A DNA stretch of 36,641 nucleotides, taken from assembly GCF_947632445.1 (NCBI RefSeq), contig NZ_CANRPM010000028.1:1-36641 (forward strand), written 5' to 3'. This document shows, piece by piece, positions 25,315 through 33,932 of this stretch. The notes under the pieces are model-generated. The model had not been told where the DNA came from. It ran no database searches and saw nothing but the letters and a program-made list of their open reading frames with translations. The DNA comes from an uncultured Bacteroides sp. GTDB taxonomy: Bacteria > Bacteroidota > Bacteroidia > Bacteroidales > Bacteroidaceae. Every line of letters begins with the position of its first letter. The stretch's first letter is position 1. The position numbers were made by a program, and so were the translations under genes.

Positions 25315-28300
25315 TTAGAATGTGATATTAAGATTGCAACCGAACACACGGCACGACGGGTTGTTGTAAAGCTCACCGAATTGTGAGCCAAGGTCGTCAG
25401 CGCTCGAAATGGTAGTCGATTCAGGATCGGCGTAGCGGTTATCCGAAGCCGTCCACATAAAGACGTTGTTGCAGAATGCCGTCAGCGAGAGTGCGTTCAG
25501 CTGCATGGCGCGTACCCACTTCTTGGGAAGGTTCCACGTCAGGCTGATGTTACGCAGCTTCACGAACGAACGGTCCATCAGATAAGCCTCGCCACCGCTT
25601 CCATAGCCATAGTCGTTGAAGTAAGTCTGGTAGCTGCCGTCGTACTGATAGATAGGCGTCGTATTGGGAGAATAACTGCCATCCTCGTTGGCTACCACCG
25701 AGTTGGGGATAACGAAAGGACGACGGTTGTTATAGGTGGTAACTACGCCGTTTCCGGTAAACTGCATCAGGTTCTTGGTACGCGAGAACATGTAACCGCC
25801 TTTGCGGATATCCAAAGCTGCGCTCAGGGTAAAGTCTTTGAAGGTCAGGCCTGTCGTGATACCGCCGGTCCAGTCGTTGTTCATGTTCTTGCCGGTGTCT
25901 TCCAGCGTAGTGCCCAGTATGGGGAAACCGTTGCCATCCACAATCATCTTGCCGTCTTCGGTGTACTGCGGCAGGTACGTATAGAACTGGCCCATAGGCT
26001 GTCCTTCGACGGCATACAACTCGACGTCATCGCTGCCGGCCGCGAAGCCATAGATGGAAACGCGCCCGCCTTCCAGGCTTTCGGGCAGCGAGATTACCTT
26101 GTTTTTGTTCTTGGCAAAGTTGAAGCCGATGTCCCAACGCCAGTTGCGTGTCTGTACGGGAGTCAGGTTGACTGCCAGCTCCACACCCTTGTTTTCCACT
26201 TCACCGAAGTTGGTTATGACATAGCTGTATCCCGAAGCCGGATCGGCCGGCAAAGTAAAGATCTGGTCTTTCGTGCGGCGGTTGTAGTAAGCGGCATCAA
26301 TGCCCAGGCGGCCGTTGAAGAACTGCAAGTTCATTCCGACTTCAAACTCCGACGTCATCTCCGGTTTCAGGTTCTCGCTACCCAGGGTGTTGGAAGTCTG
26401 GTAGGCATTGGCGCCGTTCAAGGGGAACGAGATATTGGGAGCGACGTAATAGCCGTTGGATGCTCCCTGTATGTACGACAGAGAGGTGGAATAAGGAGAA
26501 GCGTCATTACCCGTCTTACCATAAGCCAGGCGCAGCTTACCGAAACTCAGGATGTCGTTCTCAGGAATAAGCCGTGTGAATATCCAGCTCAGAGTGGCAC
26601 CCGGATAGAAGAAGCTGTTCTGCTGGATGGGCAGCGTAGACGACCAGTCGTTGCGGGCCGTCACATTCAGGTACACCATATCGTCCCAGCCTACGGTCAA
26701 GTCGCCGAAGAGACCTACCAGCCGGCGTTTGCTCTGACCCTCGGAAAGCGTCTGCGAAGCCGTGTTGCTCAAATCCCAGAAACCCGTACCGATGGACAGG
26801 TTGGTACCGGAACCGTTCAGAGAGGTGGAATAGCGTTCGTTCATGTTCACACCGACGTTGACGTTGACGTCCAGACGGTCGTCCAGGAACTTCTGCGCAT
26901 AGTTGGCCAGGAAGTCGTGGTTCAGCTCGTAACGGCGGCTGTAGATGGCCGTCACGCCTCCTTCCTGATTCATGCTGGAAGGCGGATAACCGTAGTCGTT
27001 GTCTATCAGCGCATCGTCCAGATCAATCTGCGGACTGCCTGTCTTGATGTCATAGTCCGTGTAGTCCAGACCCATGCGGTAGGTCAGGGTGACATTCTTC
27101 ACCGGCTTGATGTCGGCCTGCACCTTCCCGTAAATCTGCTTGGAGTTGGTGTGGAAGCGGTTGTTGGCCAACGACCAATAGGGATTGGTGATGCCGTAAG
27201 GGGTGAAATAGGCTTCCGGCGTATTGAAGGGGTTGCTCAGGTCTTTCATGTCGACGATGGAGACATCGCGAGGCAGTTCCAGCAAACCGTCGATTACGGA
27301 TGTACCCTGGAAGCTGCCCACAGCATCCGTCTGGCTGCGGGCGAAGTTGACGGAAGACGACAGCTTCAACCACTTCACCGGCTCGTAGCTGTTGCGGAAG
27401 GCGACGGTGTTGCGCTTGTACATGTCGTAGTCTTCGGGGATGATACCGTCGTCGCCCGTGTACGAATAGGAGAGGTAGTACGTCATCTTCCGGTCGTCCG
27501 ACTCGCCGCTCAGCGAGAGGTTGTGGTTATGCGACCAGCCCAAGTCGAAGAAGTCTTTCACGTTGTCTTCCTTGGCACTGAACTCGTGGATCAGCTGCTG
27601 GTGGTTCCACACCGGGCCATACACCTGTGTCGAGCCGTCGAGGGCAGGGCCCCACGAACCGTTTTCGATGAAGGTCTGCCCGCCGTTCCAGCCCTGTCCG
27701 AAACTGTTCTGCAACTCCGGCAGAAAGGATAGCTGGCGTGCCTGCACGCTGCCGCTATAGTTGATGGAAAAGTTGCGATCCCTCGAACGCTTGCCGCTCT
27801 TGGTCGTGACGATGACGACACCGTTGGCGGCACGGCTGCCATAGAGTGCCGTAGCGGCTGCGCCTTTCAGGACGGTCATCGACTCGATGTCCTGCGAAGC
27901 CACGTTGGAAATACCGCCCAAAGTCACGCTCTTTCCGTTGCCGGATACGGAACTGTTGGAAAGGGGGATGCCGTCTACGACATACAGGGGCTGGTTGTCG
28001 CCGTTGATGGAACCGAAGCCGCGAATGACGACATTACTTACCGAACCCGGATCGCTGGAGGTGCTGCTGACTTGCAGACCCGCCACCTTGCCCGAAAGGG
28101 CGTCGGCTACGTTGGTGGTACGCGCACTGATGATTTCGTCGCTCTTGACGGTGGTGGCCGAATAGCCCAGCGACTTCTCGGAGCGACTGATGCCCAAAGC
28201 CGTCACCACTACCTCGTCCAGCACTTCGGAGTCGGCACGCAACACCACTTTGATGAGCTTGCCTGCCGTGATAGCCACCTCCTGCGTCTGCATGCCGACA

Positions 28301-28530
28301 TAGGAGATGCGCAGCGTTTTGGCACCGGCCGGAACATTGCTGATTGTAAACTTGCCATCCATATCGGTCATGCTGCCCATCTGGGTGCCCACTACCAATA
28401 CCGATGCACCGATAATCGGCTCTCCGTCTTCGCCGGAAGTAACTACTCCCTGAACGCTCGACGTCTGAGCCAATCCAAGGCTTACCCCCGCAAAGAGGCA
28501 AACCATCCACAGTAATAACTTCTTTTTCAT
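25315..28530 (-). CDS. SusC/RagA-family TonB-dependent transporter (intact)
   Basis: This outer-membrane channel imports ligands captured by its SusD partner, powered by TonB. The 1071-aa protein has a Sec signal (MKKKLLLWMVCLFAGVSLGLAQ), a carboxypeptidase-regulatory-like domain (about 25-95, SVQGVVTSGEDGEPIIGASV), a TonB-box-like VLDEVVVTALG (near 105), the plug (VVIRGFGSINGDNQPLYVVDG, MTVLKGAAATALYGSRAANGVVIVTTK) and a 22-strand-type barrel ending in VFGCNLNITF. No STN domain is present, so direct ECF/FecR signalling is not expected. It is the first gene of a four-gene operon behind a strong promoter. No glycosidase, sulfatase, peptidase or dedicated regulator is encoded nearby. Confidence 0.96.
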   Translation of the reverse strand: MKKKLLLWMVCLFAGVSLGLAQTSSVQGVVTSGEDGEPIIGASVLVVGTQMGSMTDMDGKFTISNVPAGAKTLRISYVGMQTQEVAITAGKLIKVVLRADSEVLDEVVVTALGISRSEKSLGYSATTVKSDEIISARTTNVADALSGKVAGLQVSSTSSDPGSVSNVVIRGFGSINGDNQPLYVVDGIPLSNSSVSGNGKSVTLGGISNVASQDIESMTVLKGAAATALYGSRAANGVVIVTTKSGKRSRDRNFSINYSGSVQARQLSFLPELQNSFGQGWNGGQTFIENGSWGPALDGSTQVYGPVWNHQQLIHEFSAKEDNVKDFFDLGWSHNHNLSLSGESDDRKMTYYLSYSYTGDDGIIPEDYDMYKRNTVAFRNSYEPVKWLKLSSSVNFARSQTDAVGSFQGTSVIDGLLELPRDVSIVDMKDLSNPFNTPEAYFTPYGITNPYWSLANNRFHTNSKQIYGKVQADIKPVKNVTLTYRMGLDYTDYDIKTGSPQIDLDDALIDNDYGYPPSSMNQEGGVTAIYSRRYELNHDFLANYAQKFLDDRLDVNVNVGVNMNERYSTSLNGSGTNLSIGTGFWDLSNTASQTLSEGQSKRRLVGLFGDLTVGWDDMVYLNVTARNDWSSTLPIQQNSFFYPGATLSWIFTRLIPENDILSFGKLRLAYGKTGNDASPYSTSLSYIQGASNGYYVAPNISFPLNGANAYQTSNTLGSENLKPEMTSEFEVGMNLQFFNGRLGIDAAYYNRRTKDQIFTLPADPASGYSYVITNFGEVENKGVELAVNLTPVQTRNWRWDIGFNFAKNKNKVISLPESLEGGRVSIYGFAAGSDDVELYAVEGQPMGQFYTYLPQYTEDGKMIVDGNGFPILGTTLEDTGKNMNNDWTGGITTGLTFKDFTLSAALDIRKGGYMFSRTKNLMQFTGNGVVTTYNNRRPFVIPNSVVANEDGSYSPNTTPIYQYDGSYQTYFNDYGYGSGGEAYLMDRSFVKLRNISLTWNLPKKWVRAMQLNALSLTAFCNNVFMWTASDNRYADPESTTISSADDLGSQFGELYNNPSCRVFGCNLNITF

Positions 28531-28575
28531 AAACTCTCTCTTAAATTAAAGTTACTAAATTCTCTCAACGAGCCG

Positions 28576-28607
28576 CAAAGATATTACACGTAATTTAACG
28601 CTCCAAA
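28576..28607 (-). promoter_or_regulatory. promoter of the SusCD-2 operon with a dyad in the spacer
   Basis: On the minus strand TTTG (28607-28604), a 20-bp spacer and TATCTTTG (28583-28576) fit the consensus perfectly, about 50 bp before the SusC start. The spacer contains ATTACACGTAAT (28582-28593), an inverted repeat that could be an operator. Confidence 0.75.
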
Positions 28608-28829
28608 TTTTCCGGGCAAAAAATATCATTCTGACCGAAGAATTAACGTTTCGACTGTCACTTTGAACAGAAACAAGCTGAAAAAGCAACCTATCAGAAA
28701 CAAAGAAACGGGCGCGACATGCGTATCTGCGCGCGCGGACTGCGGCGGGCGGAGGCGGGAAGCCGGCGGAGGAAACGAAGATATTTCCGCCTTTCGGCGC
28801 CATTCGGAGCCGTAAACCGAAAATATTCG

Positions 28830-28837
28830 TACCTTTG
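28830..28837 (+). promoter_or_regulatory. -7 element abutting the RNase H start
   Basis: TACCTTTG matches TAnnTTTG exactly but ends only 5 bp before the ATG at 28843, so the transcript from it would be leaderless or nearly so. No TTTG is seen at the -33 distance. The rest of 28531-28829 holds the SusCD-2 promoter and GC-rich sequence (GCGCGCGGACTGCGGCGGGCGG-like, about 28728-28760) without other features. Confidence 0.4.
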
Positions 28838-28842
28838 CCCGC

Positions 28843-29490
28843 ATGAAGAAGAAACGGAAATACTACGTCGTATGGGCGGGCGTCGCACCCGGCATCTACG
28901 ACAACTGGACGGACTGCCAACTTCAGACGAAAGGCTACGACGGCGCGCGCTTCAAGTCGTTCGACACGAGGGAGGAGGCCGAAGAAGCATTTGCCTCGGC
29001 GCCCGAAGCGTATATCGGACGGAAGGAGGCGACGGAGCATCGGCCTCGAAAAGCGAAGGATGACGGCAGCGGCCGCCCTGCGTCCGGGGTGGTGGAGAAC
29101 AGTCTGGCGGTGGATGCCGCGTGCAGCGGAAACCCCGGCCGGATGGAGTATCGCGGCGTGCACGTCGCTTCGCGTCAGGAGATATTCCACTACGGACCCG
29201 TCTACGGTACAAACAACATCGGCGAATTTCTCGCCATCGTCCACGGACTTGCGCTGCTGAAACAGAAGGGCTTGGAGATGCCCGTCTACAGCGACAGCCG
29301 CAACGCCATCCAGTGGGTCAGACAGAAGAAATGCAAAACGCGGCTGCCCCGCGAGCCCCGCACGGAGGCGCTGTTCCGGCTGATAGAGCGGGCGGAGAAA
29401 TGGCTGCGCGAAAACACCTACACCACGCCCCTTCTGAAATGGGAGACCGACCGCTGGGGCGAAATCCCTGCCGACTTCGGACGGAAATGA
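28843..29490 (+). CDS. ribonuclease H1 with viroplasmin-like N-terminal domain
   Basis: The enzyme cuts the RNA strand of RNA:DNA hybrids in the cytosol. The 215-aa protein starts with an RNase HI N-terminal hybrid-binding domain (YYVVWAGVAPGIYDNW, about 7-53), followed by a linker and the catalytic domain. All four acidic residues are visible: Asp91 (SLAVDAACSGNPG), Glu128 (NNIGEFLAIVHG), Asp151 (VYSDSRNAIQW) and Asp211 (WGEIPADFG). The layout is that of the Bacteroides RNase H1 (rnhA-like) genes. The start at 28843 fits the domain boundary. It is followed directly by a 22-bp periodic repeat array. Confidence 0.93.
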   Translation: MKKKRKYYVVWAGVAPGIYDNWTDCQLQTKGYDGARFKSFDTREEAEEAFASAPEAYIGRKEATEHRPRKAKDDGSGRPASGVVENSLAVDAACSGNPGRMEYRGVHVASRQEIFHYGPVYGTNNIGEFLAIVHGLALLKQKGLEMPVYSDSRNAIQWVRQKKCKTRLPREPRTEALFRLIERAEKWLRENTYTTPLLKWETDRWGEIPADFGRK

Positions 29491-29506
29491 ATGCCGGCCC
29501 GCATGT

Positions 29507-29735
29507 GTGCACCGGTTTGTGCACAACTGTGCACCCGGCAGTGCACGGCCGTGCACCGAGTATTTCACAACCGTGCACAGAGTGGTGCACAACTTTGCAT
29601 CGAGCAGTGCACTATTTTGCACCGTATATTTCACAAAAGTGCACCGGATATTTCAAAAAAGTGCACCGGGTATTTCAAAAAAATGCACCGGGCGGTGCAG
29701 AAAAGTGAACACGTCGGTGCAGAAAAGTGCGCAGG
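29507..29735. repeat. 22-bp periodic array C (about 10-11 units, GTGCAC core)
   Basis: Core GTGCAC or a near match recurs at 29507, 29529, 29551, 29573, 29595 (TTGCAT), 29617 (TTGCAC), 29639, 29661, 29683 (ATGCAC), 29705 (GTGAAC) and 29727 (GTGCGC), exactly 22 bp apart. A second core falls 12 bp after each: GTGCAC at 29519, 29541, 29585 and 29607, TTTCAC or TTTCAA at 29563, 29629, 29651 and 29673, GTGCAG at 29695 and 29717. The cleanest unit reads GTGCACCGG-GTATTTCAAAAAA. A 22-bp period rotates all reading frames, so the open frames here are not credible genes. It lies between the 3' ends of two convergent genes. Confidence 0.85.
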
Positions 29736-29754
29736 GCGGCGGGCAGGAGGCGGC

Positions 29755-30195
29755 TTACCACACGTACTGCCATTCGTAGCGGTCGAACTCCATCGGGACG
29801 GTCAGGCCGTGACGCTTCAGAATGGCGGCTATCTTCTTCTGCATGGCGGGGGAGAGGGGTTTTTGTCCGCGCAGAAGGTAGTAGTAGTTGCGTCGGCAGA
29901 CCAGTTCGCAGACTTCCGAGCGGACGACTTTCACGTTTCCGGCCGGAATGAGTGCGAATGCCCGCCGGAAGCCGTAGGCCATGCGGACTTTTTCGGCCTT
30001 GCGGAAGAACCGGCAGGAGCGTGCTCCCGCCGTGTCGGCAAGCAGGGGGTTGACGAGGGTGAACGTGCTCCTGACGGGGGTCAGGTCGCGGGCTGCGAAG
30101 GCGCGGAGGCATTCGCCGGCGGAGGCGCAATCGGTCTTGAGGCAGAAGCCGAAGTATTCGGGGGCGTTGTCGCAAAAGTTGAAGTCGTTGTCCAT
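29755..30195 (-). CDS. small cysteine-rich protein, DUF6078-like
   Basis: This 146-aa cytosolic protein resembles a Bacteroides family I remember as DUF6078; its function is unknown. The first 31 residues hold four cysteines (FNFCDNAPEYFGFCLKTDCASAGECLR) that may bind metal. Two more follow in the body (SCRFFRK; SEVCELVCRRNYYYLLRG). The C-terminus has a helical basic stretch (PAMQKKIAAILKRHGLTVP) and an aromatic end (FDRYEWQYVW). It starts 63 bp after the stop of the ABC exporter on the same strand and may be co-transcribed with it. Its 3' end abuts array C. Confidence 0.72.
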   Translation of the reverse strand: MDNDFNFCDNAPEYFGFCLKTDCASAGECLRAFAARDLTPVRSTFTLVNPLLADTAGARSCRFFRKAEKVRMAYGFRRAFALIPAGNVKVVRSEVCELVCRRNYYYLLRGQKPLSPAMQKKIAAILKRHGLTVPMEFDRYEWQYVW

Positions 30196-30258
30196 ATCGG
30201 TCTGATTTTTTTTAGAGACTGTAATGCGGGTGATTTATCGGTGCGGAGGTGAGGGCTG

Positions 30259-32097
30259 TCAGCCGAGCGACTGCATGTCGTTCAGCCGCTTGTAGTAGCC
30301 GTTCAGGGCGAGCAGTTCTTCGTGGCGTCCGCGCTCCACAATCTCGCCTTCGTAGAGGACGCAGATTTCGTCGGCGTTGCGGATGGTGGAGAGGCGATGG
30401 GCGATGGCGATGGTGGTCCGCGTTTTCATCAGCCGTTCGAGGGCTTCCTGCACCAGGCGTTCGCTCTCAGTGTCGAGGGCCGAAGTGGCTTCGTCGAGGA
30501 TGAGGATGGGCGGGTTTTTCAGGATGGCGCGGGCGATGCTGATGCGCTGGCGCTGCCCGCCGGAGAGCTTTCCGCCGCGGTCGCCGATGTTGGTATTGTA
30601 GCCGTCGGGCGTCTCCATGATGAAGTCGTGGGCGTTGGCGATGCGGGCGGCGGCGACGACCTGCTCCATCGTGGCCCCTTCGACGCCGAAAGCGATGTTG
30701 TTGAAGAAGGTATCGTTGAAGAGGATAGCCTCCTGATTGACGTTTCCGATAAGGGCGCGCAGGTCGCGGATGCGCACGTCGCGGATGTCGGTCCCGTCGA
30801 TGAGGATTCGGCCTTGCTGCACGTCGTGATAGCGCGGCAGGAGGTCGACCAGCGTCGACTTGCCGGAGCCCGACTGGCCCACCAGCGCGATGGTTCGTCC
30901 GCATGGCACGGTCAGGTCGACATGCTTCAGCACGTCGCGGCGTCCGTCATAGCTGAAGCTGATGTCGCGGAACTCGATGGCGTGTTCCAATCCCGTAAGT
31001 TGTTTCGGGCGGGCCGGCTCGCGGATGGGGTTTTCGGCGAGGAGTATCTTGTCGATGCGCTCCATCGAGGCGAGGCCTTTCGGGATGTTGTATCCGGCTT
31101 TGGAGAATTCTTTCAGCGGATTGATGACGCTGTAGAGAATGACCAGATAGAAGATGAACGAGGGGGCGTCGATGGACGAGATGTTATTCAAGATAAGCGT
31201 TCCGCCGAACCATAGGACGATGACAATGAGGCAGGTACCGAGGAACTCGCTCATGGGATGGGCAAGTGCCTGGCGGGTAGCCACGCGGTTGATGGCGTCG
31301 CGATAGTCGTTGCTGCACTTGTCGAAGCGTTTTTCCATCTTCTTTTCGGCGATGAAAGCTTTGATGATGCGCAGTCCGCCGAGGGTTTCCTCCAGCTGGG
31401 ACATCGTGTCGCTCCAGCGGCTCTGCGCTTCGAGCGACTTCCGTTTCAGCTTCTTGCCGACGGCACCCATCACCCAACCCATGCCGGGTACCACCAGCAG
31501 CGTGAAGAGGGTCAGCTGCCAACTGACGGCAATCATCGTGGCGAAATAGACGATAATCAGGACGGGGTTCTTGATGAGCATGTCCAGCGAACTGGTGACG
31601 GACGTCTCCACCTCGGTGACGTCGCCGCTCATGCGGGCAATGATGTCTCCCTTCCTCTCTTCCGAAAAGAATGCAAGCGGTAAACGGAGCACTTTATGAT
31701 AGACTTGTCTGCGGATGTCGCGCACGACTCCCGTGCGGAGCGGTATCATGACGGCCGACGAGGCGAAGTAGGCCAGCGTCTTCAGCAAGGTTATCACGGC
31801 GAGGAAGATGCCCAGGACGAGCAGCGTCAGCGAGGCGCCGCGCTCGGCTATCAGCCGGGACACTTCGTAGTAGAAGTTATTCACCGCCACGTCTTTCAGC
31901 TCCATGCCCGCCGTATCCCAGGGGATGAACTCGTAGACTTTCGTATCCATCTTGAAGAGAATTTGCAGGATGGGAATAATCAGCGTAAAGGAAAATATGT
32001 TCAGGAAGGCGGACAGCAGATTGAGAAACAGTGCCCAGACAAGGTACTTTCGGTAGGGCGGCACGAAGCGCCGCAGCAGTCGGAGGAATTCTTTCAT
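30259..32097 (-). CDS. ABC exporter, fused permease and ATPase (MsbA-like)
   Basis: This is an inner-membrane half-transporter that works as a homodimer to flip or export lipids, drugs or peptides. The start at 32097 (MKEFLRLLRRFVPPYRKYLVW) gives the usual cytosolic N-terminus; the longer frame to 32307 overlaps the promoter. The 612-aa protein has a six-helix membrane domain (about 18-345), then the ATPase domain with Walker A GQSGSGKS (407-414), signature LSGGQRQR (511-518), Walker B ILILDE (531-536) and His567 (AIAHRLS). The domain order matches MsbA-like lipid exporters, but the substrate cannot be told from sequence. A promoter is visible at 32125-32155. Confidence 0.93.
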   Translation of the reverse strand: MKEFLRLLRRFVPPYRKYLVWALFLNLLSAFLNIFSFTLIIPILQILFKMDTKVYEFIPWDTAGMELKDVAVNNFYYEVSRLIAERGASLTLLVLGIFLAVITLLKTLAYFASSAVMIPLRTGVVRDIRRQVYHKVLRLPLAFFSEERKGDIIARMSGDVTEVETSVTSSLDMLIKNPVLIIVYFATMIAVSWQLTLFTLLVVPGMGWVMGAVGKKLKRKSLEAQSRWSDTMSQLEETLGGLRIIKAFIAEKKMEKRFDKCSNDYRDAINRVATRQALAHPMSEFLGTCLIVIVLWFGGTLILNNISSIDAPSFIFYLVILYSVINPLKEFSKAGYNIPKGLASMERIDKILLAENPIREPARPKQLTGLEHAIEFRDISFSYDGRRDVLKHVDLTVPCGRTIALVGQSGSGKSTLVDLLPRYHDVQQGRILIDGTDIRDVRIRDLRALIGNVNQEAILFNDTFFNNIAFGVEGATMEQVVAAARIANAHDFIMETPDGYNTNIGDRGGKLSGGQRQRISIARAILKNPPILILDEATSALDTESERLVQEALERLMKTRTTIAIAHRLSTIRNADEICVLYEGEIVERGRHEELLALNGYYKRLNDMQSLG

Positions 32098-32124
32098 AAC
32101 TTCTTCATTTCTATAACAGTCATG

Positions 32125-32155
32125 CAAAGATAGTGCAAACGCGGGGAAGTACAAA
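32125..32155 (-). promoter_or_regulatory. promoter of the ABC exporter gene
   Basis: On the minus strand TTTG (32155-32152), a 19-bp spacer and TATCTTTG (32132-32125) match the consensus. The leader would be about 20-25 nt. Confidence 0.7.
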
Positions 32156-32252
32156 ACGAAAGCCGTGCTTTCCGGCCGGAGCCGCCCTGTTTCCGCCTCC
32201 TCCGACGAATAAAATGAACGGACAAAATGCAACAACAATGGCAAAGCCTGCT

Positions 32253-32260
32253 TATCTTTG
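32253..32260 (+). promoter_or_regulatory. -7 element of pdxB
   Basis: TATCTTTG is an exact TAnnTTTG match. Transcription would begin near 32267, so start codons before that (an in-frame ATG at 32258) cannot be used. This supports 32276 or, better, 32285 as the start of pdxB. Confidence 0.55.
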
Positions 32261-32284
32261 CAGACAAAAACAGGAATGAAGTAC

Positions 32285-33331
32285 ATGAAAGTAATCGTCG
32301 ACGACAAGATACCCTATATCAAAGAGGCCCTGAGCACCCTGGCAGATCGGATTGTCTATGCTCCCGGCCGGGAATTCACACCCGAACTGGTGCGCGATGC
32401 CGATGCCTTGATTGTCCGCACCCGCACCCGTTGCGACCGCCGCCTGCTGGAGGGAAGCCGTGTGCGCTTCATCGCGACTGCGACCATCGGCTTCGACCAC
32501 ATCGACACGGACTATTGCCGGAAAGCCGGCATCACCTGGCAGAATGCGCCCGGCTGCAACGCGGGTTCAGTCGCCCAATACGTGCGCTCCGCCCTTCTGC
32601 TCCTCCAACTGCAAAAGGGCTTCCGGTTAGAAGGGAAGACGCTGGGCGTTGTCGGCGTGGGACACGTAGGCACGAAGGTGGCGGAAGTCGGGCGCGAACT
32701 GGGTATGCGCGTACTGCTGAACGACCCGCCGCGTCGGGAGAAGGAGGGAGGCGACTGCTTTTCTCCGTTGGAGCAGCTGGCGGAAGAATGCGACGTACTG
32801 ACTTTCCACGTCCCCCTCGTCCGCGAAGGCGCCTACCGGACCTTCCATTTGGCCGATACCGACTTCTTCGGCCGCCTGAAGCGACGTCCCGTCCTCGTCA
32901 ACACTTCGCGCGGAGAGGTCGTCGGGACGCAGGCGTTGCTCCATGCGCTGCAAGCCGGACAGATCGGCGACGCCATCATCGACGTCTGGGAAAACGAGCC
33001 CGACATCCATCCCGGCCTGCTCGACCGTGTCTTTCTCGGCACCCCACACATCGCCGGCTACTCGGCCGACGGCAAGGCCAACGCCACCCGCATGTCGCTC
33101 GACGCCCTGTGCCGCTTCTTCCGCCTCGACGCCCGCTACCGCATCGAACCGCCCGCACCGCCCCACCCGCTCATCGAGGCCCGCAACCGGACGGAAGCCT
33201 TCCTCGCCATGTACGACCCGCGACGCGACGACCGTGCGCTGCGCCTCCATCCCGAACAATTCGAGCAGCTGCGCGGCGACTATCCCCTGCGACGGGAGCC
33301 GGAAGCCTTCCGGGTGAAATACATCGGTTAG
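32285..33331 (+). CDS. pdxB: erythronate-4-phosphate dehydrogenase
   Basis: The NAD-dependent enzyme oxidises 4-phosphoerythronate in the DXP-dependent route to pyridoxal phosphate. The start at 32285 (MKVIVDDKIPYIKEAL) fits the family N-terminus and the promoter; an ATG at 32276 is the alternative. The 348-aa protein has the D-2-hydroxyacid dehydrogenase fold, with the motif ATIGFDHIDTDYC (66-78), nucleotide loop GVGHVG (124-129), and the catalytic residues Arg209 (VNTSRGEVVG), Glu238 (WENEPDI) and His255 (TPHIAGYS). A C-terminal PdxB dimerisation-type domain follows, so it is PdxB rather than SerA. Its stop lies one base from the stop of the convergent purN. Confidence 0.94.
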   Translation: MKVIVDDKIPYIKEALSTLADRIVYAPGREFTPELVRDADALIVRTRTRCDRRLLEGSRVRFIATATIGFDHIDTDYCRKAGITWQNAPGCNAGSVAQYVRSALLLLQLQKGFRLEGKTLGVVGVGHVGTKVAEVGRELGMRVLLNDPPRREKEGGDCFSPLEQLAEECDVLTFHVPLVREGAYRTFHLADTDFFGRLKRRPVLVNTSRGEVVGTQALLHALQAGQIGDAIIDVWENEPDIHPGLLDRVFLGTPHIAGYSADGKANATRMSLDALCRFFRLDARYRIEPPAPPHPLIEARNRTEAFLAMYDPRRDDRALRLHPEQFEQLRGDYPLRREPEAFRVKYIG

Positions 33332-33332
33332 C

Positions 33333-33920
33333 TTAGTCTGTTCCGGCCAGCAGCCGTTCGATGACCTGCGGATAGTGCTCGTATTCCAGCGCATGCACCC
33401 GCGCCGCCACGTCTTCCGCCGTATCTTCCGGGAAGACCGGACAGCGGAACTGGGTGATAATATCCCCTTCGTCATAATGCTCGTTGATATACTGGATGGT
33501 GATGCCGCTCTCGCGTTCGCCCGCCTCCACGACTGCCTGATGGACGCGGTTGCCATACATGCCCTTCCCACCAAACTTGGGCAGCAGCGACGGATGGATA
33601 TTCACGATGCGCTGCGGGTAAGCCTGCAACAACGCATCGGGCACCCGCGCCAGAAAACCTGCCAATACAAGGAAGTCCACCCGATAATCGGCCAGCAGCT
33701 TCAACACCTCTTCGCCGGTCGCCCATTTCTCCTTACCTATATATATACACGGAACGTGCAAGTTTTCCGCCCGTTTGAAGACATTCGCATCCTGCCGGTT
33801 GCACACGACCAGCACCACTCCGTCCGCTCCGTCTTTTCTTTCCTTCTTCTGGAAATACCGGATGATATTTTCGGCATTCGTGCCATTGCCGGACGCCAGA
33901 ATTGCTACATTTTTTCCCAT
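33333..33920 (-). CDS. purN: phosphoribosylglycinamide formyltransferase
   Basis: The enzyme transfers a formyl group from 10-formyl-THF to GAR, the third step of purine synthesis. The 195-aa protein has the expected length and the N-terminal loop AILASGNGTNAENI. The catalytic set is Asn107 and His109 (VNIHPSLLPKF) and Asp150 (EHYDEGDII). A good AGGAGG lies about 5 bp before the ATG. A perfect 13-bp inverted repeat (33933-33963) sits directly upstream, between purN and the divergent acpP promoter. In Bacteroides purN commonly stands next to acpP-fabF-rnc. Confidence 0.97.
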   Translation of the reverse strand: MGKNVAILASGNGTNAENIIRYFQKKERKDGADGVVLVVCNRQDANVFKRAENLHVPCIYIGKEKWATGEEVLKLLADYRVDFLVLAGFLARVPDALLQAYPQRIVNIHPSLLPKFGGKGMYGNRVHQAVVEAGERESGITIQYINEHYDEGDIITQFRCPVFPEDTAEDVAARVHALEYEHYPQVIERLLAGTD

Positions 33921-33932
33921 AAAACCTCCTGT

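Noticed and set aside
29507..29735. CRISPR-like array
   Set aside because: Units are contiguous 22-mers with no unique spacers, the repeats are too degenerate, and no cas gene is in the window.
29318..30252. Open frames over the GTGCAC array, including plus-strand frames from 29491 and 29507 and a long minus-strand frame 29634-28555
   Set aside because: The 22-bp period shifts frame each unit, the peptides are only repeat translations, and the long minus frame is antisense to RNase H1, whose catalytic residues are clear.
32227..33336. 369-aa plus-strand frame overlapping pdxB, rich in Arg and Pro
   Set aside because: It is an out-of-frame reading of GC-rich pdxB, which shows complete dehydrogenase motifs in the other frame.
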